DNA of 64,000 bases from Microbacterium trichothecenolyticum. GTDB taxonomy: Bacteria > Actinomycetota > Actinomycetes > Actinomycetales > Microbacteriaceae. Location: positions 1 through 64,000 of the forward strand of contig NZ_JYJA01000020.1 of NCBI RefSeq assembly GCF_000956465.1, given 5' to 3'. Below the pieces are notes generated by a model, which had not been told where the DNA came from, did no database searches, and saw only the letters and a program-made list of their open reading frames with translations. Numbering within the stretch: the first letter of the stretch is position 1; every line of letters starts with the position of its first letter. The position numbers and the translations under genes are program-made. Of this stretch, positions 58,461 to 64,000 are shown in pieces.

Positions 58461-59605
58461 GCGGTCGCCTCCACCCGCGCGCGCTGCTCCAGCAGCTCGC
58501 CGACGAGCTCGGCCTCGCGGATCGACGCGCCCTCTCCCTCGCGCACATGGGAGAGGAAGGCGTCGACGAGCTCGGCGTCGTTGCGGGCGGAGCGGACCCG
58601 TTCGGCGTAGGAGCGCGCATCGTCGATGCGCGTCGCGACCGGCGCGTGACGCACCTCGGCGCAGAACGGGAAACGGGCGAGCAGTCGCCGCATCGGGTCG
58701 CGCTGCGGCAGTGGATCGGTGTATTCGGCGCGTACCCACTCGTCGGCGTGGGACGCGAACCGCTCGTCGGAGAGCAGCTCGTCGAGGGTCGCGGTCAGCG
58801 TGGTGAGGGCGCGCGGCACCGGCAGCGGGAGCCACTCGATGTCGCCGAGTCCCTCGGCGCCGAGTTCGACGAGCCATGCCCCGCGCGGCTTGTGCCCCTC
58901 GTCGAAGCTGTAGTGCAGAGGCGCCCCGGCGTATCGAACGCGCGGCGAGAGCTGCTGACGCCCGTGGATGTGGCCGAGGGCCATGTAGTCCACGCCGTCG
59001 AAGGCGGACAGCGGAACGATGTCGAGCCCGCCCTGCTGGATGTCGCGCTCGAGGTGGGGTGTCGGCTCGACCCCCGCCGCGAAGCAGTGCGCGACCGCGA
59101 TCGAGCGCGCCCCGCGGGTCGCGGCATCCGTCCGCACCAGGTCCATCGCATGCGCGAGCACATCGGCCTGCGTGCGCACGCCGGGCCAGGCGCCGCGCAG
59201 GAGCACGGGCTCGAGGTACGGGATGCCGTACACGTGCACGGGGCCGTGCTCGTCGTGGACGGTGATCGGGGTCCCGATGGTCGCGGGATCGGTGATGACG
59301 TGGACGCCGTCGCGGAGGAGGCCCGATTGAAAGCCGAGCCGCGCCGCCGAGTCGTGGTTGCCGCTCGTGACCACGACGGTCGCACCCGCGTCGGCCAGGC
59401 CGCGCAGCGCGTCCGTCAGGAGCGTATATGCGCCCGCCGCGGGTGTCGCGGAGTCGAACACGTCGCCTGCGACGATCACGAGGTCGACGTCGCGCTCCGT
59501 CACCTGCGCGACCAGCGCCTCGAGCACACCGCGCAGCGCATCCAGCGTCGAGTGGCCGTGGAACGACCGCCCGATGTGCCAGTCCGAGGTGTGCAGGATC
59601 CGCAT
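58457..59605 (-). CDS. sbcD: Exonuclease subunit SbcD (Mre11-like)
   Basis: 382 residues. The Mre11-type metallophosphoesterase motifs are all present: TSDWHIGRSFHG (1), VIVAGDVFDSATP (2), VVTSGNHDSAARL (3), AVAHCFAAG and MALGHIHGRQQL (4/5). A capping domain follows (about residues 270-382). First gene of the sbcDC operon, with a 4-nt overlap to sbcC. The ATG at 59605 opens the conserved MRILHTSDWH. Confidence 0.95.
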   Translation of the reverse strand: MRILHTSDWHIGRSFHGHSTLDALRGVLEALVAQVTERDVDLVIVAGDVFDSATPAAGAYTLLTDALRGLADAGATVVVTSGNHDSAARLGFQSGLLRDGVHVITDPATIGTPITVHDEHGPVHVYGIPYLEPVLLRGAWPGVRTQADVLAHAMDLVRTDAATRGARSIAVAHCFAAGVEPTPHLERDIQQGGLDIVPLSAFDGVDYMALGHIHGRQQLSPRVRYAGAPLHYSFDEGHKPRGAWLVELGAEGLGDIEWLPLPVPRALTTLTATLDELLSDERFASHADEWVRAEYTDPLPQRDPMRRLLARFPFCAEVRHAPVATRIDDARSYAERVRSARNDAELVDAFLSHVREGEGASIREAELVGELLEQRARVEATA

Positions 59606-59715
59606 GCTCACACGGTACGTTCGGCCCCTGACATCGCCGGCGAGGCAGGCCGCGGACCGGCGAACCACCGGGGTTTCCGCGTCGGCGCGGCGTCTCCGGC
59701 GCGTACCCTCGAGCC

Positions 59716-60189
59716 ATGTCCTTGCCCGAGGTCTGCGTGGTGTTCCTGCTGCGCCGCGGGGCGGACGGGGCCGAGGTGCTGCTGGGCCGCAAGCGCGCCG
59801 GGCTCGGCCGGGGGAAGGTCGTCGGCATCTGCGTCGAGGTCGACCCGGGCGAGGGCGCCGACGAGGCCGCCGTGCGCGAGGCTCGGAAGTCGCTCGGCGT
59901 GCGGGTCGAGGCATCCGATCTGCTGTTCGCCGGAACGGTCGAGTACCACTTCCCGACCCGGCGCGCGTGGTCCCGGCAGGCGACGGTGTTCGTGTGCCGC
60001 AGGTGGCGGGGCGACCCCGTCGAGCGCGACGGGATGACGCCGCAGTGGTACGGCCTCGACGCGGTGCCGTACGCGCGCATGTGGGACGACGCCTCGCGGT
60101 GGCTCCCGGGCGTGCTCCGCGGCGGCACGGTCGACGCGCGCTTCACGTTCGGGGCGGATCTCGCGACGGTGGTGCTCACCGCGGAGTGA
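59716..60189 (+). CDS. Nudix-fold protein with degenerate Nudix box
   Basis: 157 residues. It has the MutT-like layout VCVVFLLRRGADGAEVLLGRKRAGLGRGKVVGICVEVDPGEGADEAAVREARKSLGV, with the usual length and flanking strands (VEYHFPTRRAWSRQATVFVCRRW). In the box the R-E is kept, but the metal-binding E-E pair of R-E-x-x-E-E is K-S (REARKS), so hydrolysis of a diphosphate bond is doubtful. It stands alone, divergent from sbcDC. A sanitising enzyme that lost activity, or a binding protein, are both possible. Confidence 0.8.
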   Translation: MSLPEVCVVFLLRRGADGAEVLLGRKRAGLGRGKVVGICVEVDPGEGADEAAVREARKSLGVRVEASDLLFAGTVEYHFPTRRAWSRQATVFVCRRWRGDPVERDGMTPQWYGLDAVPYARMWDDASRWLPGVLRGGTVDARFTFGADLATVVLTAE

Positions 60190-60192
60190 CCG

Positions 60193-60209
60193 CGGCGGCG
60201 TCGCCGCCG
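60193..60209 (+). terminator. Hairpin after the Nudix gene
   Basis: CGGCGGCG / CGCCGCCG, nearly adjacent arms, right after the stop codon; loop is too tight for full pairing, so confidence is moderate. Confidence 0.45.
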
Positions 60210-60275
60210 GCCGGGTTCGCTCCTCTTCCGGCGGTGCACCCTCCCTTCGGTCCTCCGCCGGACGTATCGTGGAAC

Positions 60276-60836
60276 ATGGCGCACAACGCAGACACCGCTC
60301 CGCGATCGACCGTGGTGGCGCTCGTCGGAGCCGACAGCGACGAGCTGCTGACCGGCCTCGCCGATGTTCCCGCGCTCGTCGCGCTGTCGTTGCGCGAGGC
60401 CGAGCCGGCCGTCGCCGCGCACCTCGTCGCCTCCGTCTCGATGCCCTACGTCGTCCACGACGCGGACCCGCTCGAGCACGTCGCGTCGGCCTGGGTCGAG
60501 CTGTACGAGGAGCGCGCCACGCTGGGCTCCCTCGAGGCGGAGGTCGGTGCGCTGCTGTCGCTGTTCGCGTCGGGCGAGGCCGTCATGCCCGACTACTACG
60601 TCGTCGCCGGACCCGAGGCGATCGAGGGCACGTGGCGGCACTGGTGGCTCGGTGCGCTCGCCCACCACGCCCCGTCGCGCGTGCTTCCGGTCGAGGCATC
60701 CGGCACCGCCCTGCGGGCGAGGCTGCGCTCCCTGCCCGCCTCACGGCCCTGGCCCGAGCCCGAGGCCTGGCTGCCGCGGGTGCACTTCGACATCCCCGAT
60801 CGCGTCGGCCTTCGCGATCAGCCGGGCGCCGCCTGA
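60276..60836 (+). CDS. Hypothetical protein (186 aa), co-transcribed with a hydrolase
   Basis: Acidic soluble protein, no signal peptide or membrane helix. Features: VVALVGADSDELLTGLADVPALVALSLREAEPAVAAHLVAS in the first third, a central PDYYVVAGPEAIEGTWRHWWLGALAHHAPSRVLPVEA, and a C-terminal RPWPEPEAWLPRVHFDIPD. The Trp/His-rich central stretch (TWRHWWLG) is distinctive. I do not recognise the family; it looks like a conserved actinobacterial protein from its composition. The next gene starts 3 nt after its stop, so they form one unit. Confidence 0.65.
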   Translation: MAHNADTAPRSTVVALVGADSDELLTGLADVPALVALSLREAEPAVAAHLVASVSMPYVVHDADPLEHVASAWVELYEERATLGSLEAEVGALLSLFASGEAVMPDYYVVAGPEAIEGTWRHWWLGALAHHAPSRVLPVEASGTALRARLRSLPASRPWPEPEAWLPRVHFDIPDRVGLRDQPGAA

Positions 60837-60839
60837 TCC

Positions 60840-61571
60840 ATGACGGACGTGGAGAGATTCGCGCACGCCGGCGCGACGCTGGTCGCGCAGCGGCGCGGAC
60901 GCGGCGAGCGCGTGTACGTCCTCATCCACGGCATCGGAATGGGCCGAAGCGTCTTCGCCGACCTCGAGCGTCATCTGGGCGACGGCGAGGTCGTCTCGTT
61001 CGACCTCCCCGGCTACGGCGAGGCCCCCGAACCGCGCCGCGTGCTCACGATCGAGCGCACCGCCGATCTCGTCGCCGCGTACCTCCGGGCTCGCGTGCGC
61101 GCCCCCGCCGTCGTCATCGGGCACTCGATGGGCGCGCAGGTCGCGCTGGAGGTCGCCGTACGCCATCCCGCGCTCGTCGACGGCATCGTGCTCATCGGGC
61201 CGACCGTCGATCCCGAGGCCCGGACGGCACCGCGGCAGGTGTGGCGGCTGCTGCGCGACATCGCCGTCGAGAGCCCGGTGGTGATCGCGCGCGGCGCTCG
61301 GGAGTACGTGCGCGCCGGGCCGCGGCTGCGCGCCAAGTTCCGCGCGATGCTCCGGCACCGTCCCGAGGAGGTACTGCCGCGCGTGCGGATGCCGGCGCTG
61401 GTTCTGCGCGGCGAGGACGACATCGTGGCGCCGCAGCAGTGGTGCCGACAGGTCGCGGACGCGCTGCCCGACGGCCGGCTGGCCGAGGTGGCGGGGCACG
61501 GTCACGAGACGATGATCCGGGATGCCGCACCCGCCGCACGGGTCATCCGCGAGTTCGCCCGATCGGTGTGA
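60840..61571 (+). CDS. Alpha/beta hydrolase
   Basis: 243 residues. VYVLIHGIGMGRSVFADLERHL (about 25-46), nucleophile elbow VVIGHSMGAQVALEVAVRHP (about 90-109), acid in LVLRGEDDIVAPQQW (about 185-199) and His in VAGHGHETMIRD (about 217) complete the triad. Single compact cap region; size of the small esterase/haloalkane-dehalogenase-like type. No signal peptide. It is 3 nt downstream of the hypothetical gene. Substrate unknown. Confidence 0.87.
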   Translation: MTDVERFAHAGATLVAQRRGRGERVYVLIHGIGMGRSVFADLERHLGDGEVVSFDLPGYGEAPEPRRVLTIERTADLVAAYLRARVRAPAVVIGHSMGAQVALEVAVRHPALVDGIVLIGPTVDPEARTAPRQVWRLLRDIAVESPVVIARGAREYVRAGPRLRAKFRAMLRHRPEEVLPRVRMPALVLRGEDDIVAPQQWCRQVADALPDGRLAEVAGHGHETMIRDAAPAARVIREFARSV

Positions 61572-61630
61572 CGACGGCTCGCGACTGCCTGGTCCCGCCG
61601 GAATCCTGCCATCCCCGTCGCAGCCTGCAA

Positions 61631-61668
61631 TGTCGGAACCCCCGCGTAGGTTTCACACTGTCGGAACC
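61631..61668. repeat. Direct repeat flanking a -10-like box
   Basis: TGTCGGAACC at 61631-61640 and 61659-61668, 28 bp apart, on either side of TAGGTT (61647-61652), which fits an actinobacterial -10. This is immediately upstream of the small gene at 61682 and suggests an operator pair. Confidence 0.5.
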
Positions 61669-61681
61669 AACGGAGGAAACC

Positions 61682-61897
61682 ATGTTCGCTGTATACGCCG
61701 CCGAACAGCAGTACCGCCACGACACCTGGTCGCGAGACCGCGAGCACGCGATCCTCGCCTCCATCCGCGAGCGGAGGACCGCTGCCGCCGTGCGCCGCCC
61801 GGCCCGCGTCATCGCCCGCCCGCAGCGCGTCGCGTGGGCGCGGCCGATCGGGCTGCACGTCTCGGAGCACGACCCCGCGGTCTGCGCGGTCGCGTAG
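61682..61897 (+). CDS. Small Arg-rich hypothetical protein (71 aa)
   Basis: Starts MFAVYAAEQQYRHDTWSRDREHAILASIRERRTAAAVRR and ends with SEHDPAVCAVA. A perfect GGAGG is 5 nt before the ATG, which is the best evidence that it is translated. The first half is a likely amphipathic helix with many Arg and Glu; the middle is basic and Pro-rich. No family recognised. A direct-repeat promoter region lies upstream. It is convergent with the DUF1622 gene, with 9 nt between the stops. Confidence 0.62.
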   Translation: MFAVYAAEQQYRHDTWSRDREHAILASIRERRTAAAVRRPARVIARPQRVAWARPIGLHVSEHDPAVCAVA

Positions 61898-61906
61898 CCC
61901 ACGAGG

Positions 61907-62359
61907 TCAGGGCGTGCGCGGGTCCGGGGGAGCAGGCCCGCGCGCTGCGCCGGCGGCCTGCTGGGCCGCGCGGTCCTTCGCGACCGCATCGCCGATCATC
62001 TGGCCCCCGCTGCGCAGGAGGGCGCGACGCCACGGCAGAGTGCCTTCGATCTCGATCTGGATGGAGATCGACAGGATGGTCCGGATGAGCACGATGAGAC
62101 CCAGGATGGCCGCGTCCTCGAGAGAGGGCTTGGAGGTGATCGTGCGGATGAGGTCCGCGGCGACCAGGACCTCGAGCCCGAGGAGGATCGCTCCGCCGAG
62201 GGTCGTGCGCAGTGTCGTGAACGCGGTCTGACCGCCTTCGTGACGCGCGAGCGACCGGCCGCCCAGAACGAGCGCGATCACGAAGCCCACGATCATGGCG
62301 GCGGCGCCGACGGCCTCGAAGCCGACGGCGACGGCCGTGAACACCGCCTCCATGTGCAC
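61907..62359 (-). CDS. DUF1622 family membrane protein
   Basis: 150 residues, three membrane helices (about 6-34, 55-75, 88-105). The family's conserved string is LGGAILLGLEVLVAADLIRTITSKPSLEDAAILGLIVLIRTILSISIQIEIEGTLPWRR, with the Glu-Ile-Glu-Gly turn. A Pro/Ala-rich cytosolic tail follows. Function of DUF1622 is unknown. GTG start at 62359; an ATG 6 nt downstream (62353) also fits. Confidence 0.85.
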   Translation of the reverse strand: MHMEAVFTAVAVGFEAVGAAAMIVGFVIALVLGGRSLARHEGGQTAFTTLRTTLGGAILLGLEVLVAADLIRTITSKPSLEDAAILGLIVLIRTILSISIQIEIEGTLPWRRALLRSGGQMIGDAVAKDRAAQQAAGAARGPAPPDPRTP

Positions 62360-62409
62360 GCGCCCAGCCTAGGGCCGGGTGCGTGCACATCGGCGGGCGA
62401 ATCGCGGAG

Positions 62410-63012
62410 TCAGTCCGCGGCGTGGCGCCGCGGGTGCGCAGGGTCGTCGGTGTCCCCGACCGACACCTGTCGCGCGAGCTCCTCGATGTCGTTCTCCGGC
62501 AGCTCGATGCCGGACTGCGTGAGCCGCTGGCGCAGCACATGCGCGGTGTGCTCCAGAGGATGCGTGCCGACGTCCTGGCGCGTCTGCGCGACGATGCCCG
62601 CCACCTTGTCGACGTCGGACGCGTTGTTCTGCGCCATCGCGGGAAGCCGCTGCTCCTGCTCGGTCCCGAGTGCACCGGGGGTGCGCTGCGCCTCCCCCGC
62701 GGTCTGGGTCGCGCGGGCGCCGTCCTGGCCGTGGTGGTCCCTGCCGTCTTCCACGACCCCGATGCCGACCGCCTCGTGGCTCGGCGGGGGCGCCGCCGGC
62801 ACCCCGGGCTCGACGTCGGTCCGACCCGGGTCCCCCGTCGCGGATGCGGCATCCGGCGCGTCCGGCGCAGGCTCGCCCAGCGCGGGCGGTGCCGAGGGCG
62901 GCTCGTCGCGCACCGGTTCGCCCGGCGCCTGCGTGCCGCCGGCACCTGCGGCATCTTCTCGATCGGGGCGGTCGACCCCCGCCCGCTCGTACTCGTCACC
63001 GGTCGTGCTCAT
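62410..63012 (-). CDS. Hydrophilic Pro/Ala/Asp-rich hypothetical protein
   Basis: 200 residues with a long low-complexity N-terminal part (about 1-130; Pro, Ala, Gly, Asp and Glu make up most of it). A short structured-looking C-terminus follows: ASDVDKVAGIVAQTRQDVGTHPLEHTAHVLRQRLTQSGIELPENDIEELARQVSVGDTDDP. That tail has the look of a small helical domain with a regular heptad spacing. The start overlaps the upstream stop (TGATG), so the two small proteins are coupled. Function unknown. Confidence 0.65.
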   Translation of the reverse strand: MSTTGDEYERAGVDRPDREDAAGAGGTQAPGEPVRDEPPSAPPALGEPAPDAPDAASATGDPGRTDVEPGVPAAPPPSHEAVGIGVVEDGRDHHGQDGARATQTAGEAQRTPGALGTEQEQRLPAMAQNNASDVDKVAGIVAQTRQDVGTHPLEHTAHVLRQRLTQSGIELPENDIEELARQVSVGDTDDPAHPRRHAAD

Positions 63013-63251
63013 CACGGCTCTTCTCCTCGTCCGCTGTCGGTCGCAAGGTCGGGATCGGCACCCTGCCGCGCCGCCTCCCCCTCGACGGGGTCGTCGGGCT
63101 GCAGCGCGGCATCCGTGAGCAGGTCGGCCCCGCTCACCGCCGCGGTGCGCTCCCGCGACTCCGTGTCGTCGACCTGCTCCCAGCCGCCGGGCGGGTCGGC
63201 GTTCACGACGCCCTCGGGCAGGTCCTGGTCTCTCGCTCGATCGCGATCCAT
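63012..63251 (-). CDS. Small acidic hypothetical protein (79 aa)
   Basis: 79 residues beginning MDRDRARDQDLPEGVVNADPPGGWEQVDDTESRERTAAVSGADL and ending DSGRGEEP. Strongly charged, few hydrophobic residues, probably disordered. GAGGAG at 8 nt before the ATG supports translation. Translationally coupled (TGATG) to the following gene. No family recognised; stress-related hydrophilic proteins of actinobacteria have similar composition, but this is only a comparison of character. Confidence 0.62.
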   Translation of the reverse strand: MDRDRARDQDLPEGVVNADPPGGWEQVDDTESRERTAAVSGADLLTDAALQPDDPVEGEAARQGADPDLATDSGRGEEP

Positions 63252-63321
63252 GGCGTGCTCCTCTCGTCCTCCCCCAGCCTCCGTCGCGCGGCCGCACGGC
63301 GACATGGGGTTGACAAGAAGT

Positions 63322-63336
63322 GCCGACGATGTCGGC
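63322..63336 (-). terminator. Hairpin after the GNAT gene
   Basis: GCCGAC-gat-GTCGGC, extended by a GTGC/GCAC pair, followed on the minus strand by ACTTCTTGTC. Located just beyond the GNAT stop. Confidence 0.5.
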
Positions 63337-63350
63337 GGGGCACACTGCGG

Positions 63351-63644
63351 CTACGGACGCGGATTCAGGATGCCTCGGCGCGACGGGTTCGCATCGAACC
63401 AGTCCGCGACGTACCAGCACACCGGGATGACCTTGCGATCGCCGCGCGCCTCCAGCTCCTCGACCGCGCGCTCGACGAGTTCGCCGGCGTAGCCGTGCCC
63501 GCGGAAGGTGGGAACCGTATAGGCGCGTGTCATGGCCACGGTGCGTCCGTCGTCGCGATAGTCGAGCACGCTCACGAGATCGTCGCCGCGGTGCAGAGTG
63601 TACCGCGAGGCGTCGGGCTCTTTCGCGAAGCGGAGGTCGGTCAC
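63351..63644 (-). CDS. GNAT family N-acetyltransferase, YidJ-like short class
   Basis: 97 residues. TLHRGDDLVSVLDYRDDGRTVAMTRAYTVPTFRGHGYAGELVERAVEELEARGDRKVIPVCWYVADWFDANP is the NAT (PF14542-like) module, with the acetyl-CoA loop F-R-G-H-G-Y-A-G at about residues 47-54. Small size is normal for this class. GTG start at 63644. Substrate unknown; many relatives act on small amines. Divergent from the leader-peptide region. Confidence 0.85.
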   Translation of the reverse strand: MTDLRFAKEPDASRYTLHRGDDLVSVLDYRDDGRTVAMTRAYTVPTFRGHGYAGELVERAVEELEARGDRKVIPVCWYVADWFDANPSRRGILNPRP

Positions 63645-63790
63645 GCCGCCAGGCTACGCCCGCGGCGCCACGGCGGGACGCGTCGCCCGGTATGTCGCAG
63701 TGATCACCCAGCTGACACTCGGTCTCACCCGACGTGGGACTGAGCAATCTGTCACATTCCGAAACGATCTGGGCCCGGAACCCGTGCGAT

Positions 63791-63820
63791 TTGACGTTTT
63801 TGGACAAAGTCGGTAATAAT
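63791..63820 (+). promoter_or_regulatory. Promoter of a leaderless leader-peptide transcript
   Basis: -35 TTGACG (63791-63796), 17-nt spacer, -10 TAATAAT (63814-63820). The expected transcription start (7 nt on) coincides with the ATG at 63828. It is the most consensus-like promoter in the window. Confidence 0.8.
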
Positions 63821-63827
63821 CGGGCTC

Positions 63828-63929
63828 ATGACTGACAACGCGCTGTATCTGTCCGCCCGGGAGGCGAACAGGACTGCCGGCATGATGATGGCCGGTCGCG
63901 TTGTCATGTGTTGTCGAATGTGCCACTAG
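63828..63929 (+). CDS. Cys-rich leader peptide (probable cysteine attenuator)
   Basis: 33-residue peptide beginning MTDNALYLSAREANRTAGMMM and ending VVMCCRMCH followed by TAG. Three Cys codons occur within five residues near the stop, where ribosome stalling at low Cys-tRNA would change downstream RNA folding. Cys-rich, leaderless upstream ORFs of this kind are known cysteine-responsive attenuators of sulfur-assimilation operons in mycobacteria. Here the promoter puts the transcript start at or next to the ATG, and complementary segments follow the stop. The controlled gene lies beyond the right edge; sulfate/sulfite reduction or cysteine genes are predicted. Confidence 0.75.
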   Translation: MTDNALYLSAREANRTAGMMMAGRVVMCCRMCH

Positions 63930-63945
63930 CACGGTGACCCCCGTC

Positions 63946-63986
63946 GGACTCCTCCTCCGCTTCTGAACACGGATCGTACGGAGTCC
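63946..63986 (+). promoter_or_regulatory. Candidate attenuator stem after the leader peptide
   Basis: GGACTCC (63946-63952) pairs with GGAGTCC (63980-63986); outside it CGGTG (63932-63936) can pair with CACCG (63994-63998). It starts 16 nt after the leader stop codon, a suitable position for ribosome-coupled folding. The window ends before any termination tail could be seen. Confidence 0.55.
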
Positions 63987-64000
63987 CCCGAAGCACCGGT

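Noticed and set aside
55452..60668. A 1738-residue minus-strand frame starting near 60668
   Set aside because: SbcC starts at the GTG at 58460, overlapping the sbcD stop. The upstream part has shadow composition and runs antisense to the Nudix gene and the hypothetical gene.
1..64000. Search for tRNA, rRNA, CRISPR, IS, prophage, att sites
   Set aside because: No cloverleaf with a GGTTCGAATCC-type arm, no transposase or integrase, no repeat-spacer array found by eye.

Overview
High-GC actinobacterial chromosome, most likely family Microbacteriaceae and close to Microbacterium (inferred from sequence only). Pointers are the GC-rich third codon positions, the F420-dependent luciferase-like oxidoreductases, a System II cytochrome c operon in the actinobacterial order, a BldC/bS22 pair, and a very frequent GGCATCCG/CGGATGCC word. 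No rRNA, tRNA, CRISPR array, transposase, integrase or prophage gene was found. Genes are tightly packed, and no gene-free stretch exceeds about 270 bases, so this reads as core chromosome rather than an island.

Layout. 0-4 kb: an F420 oxidoreductase, a PadR/membrane-protein pair and menC. 3.6-9.4 kb: a TetR regulator divergent from a translationally coupled MMPL-YhgE/Pip export pair, with two tandem operators between them. 9.5-15 kb: a DDN-like nitroreductase, then a minus-strand operon histidine phosphatase-TlpA-CcdA-ResB-CcsB for cytochrome c maturation. 15-20 kb: DedA, a short archaeal-type AspRS, a phosphatase, YegP, glutaredoxin/rhodanese, bS22 and BldC. 20-25.5 kb: a TetR-controlled DrrAB-type ABC exporter, an ArsR regulator and the TrkH/TrkA potassium system. 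25.7-30 kb: a 1451-residue secreted enzyme with two GH43 domains under a LacI-type operator. 30-42 kb: SnoaL-like protein, proC, ArsR/SRPBCC pair, hydrolase, CDF transporter, second LLM oxidoreductase, membrane proteins, tadA/upp, and a group IV amino-acid decarboxylase coupled to a membrane protein. 42-48 kb: DUF3467, a nuclease-exonuclease-helicase fusion, and glutamine-dependent NAD synthetase. 48-64 kb: PPTase-like protein, FAD oxidoreductase, lipase maturation factor homologue, MFS exporter, nucleosidase, SGNH hydrolase, SbcCD, degenerate Nudix, hydrolase, several small proteins, GNAT, and finally a Cys-rich leaderless leader peptide whose regulated genes lie beyond the right edge.

Most notable points: the MMPL transporter ends in what looks like a dead ABC ATPase domain, and its partner has an ABC-2-like membrane domain. 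The window ends in a probable cysteine attenuator. Several regulators have clear palindromic operators. Copies of a dispersed palindromic repeat are read in-frame inside ccdA and tlpA.
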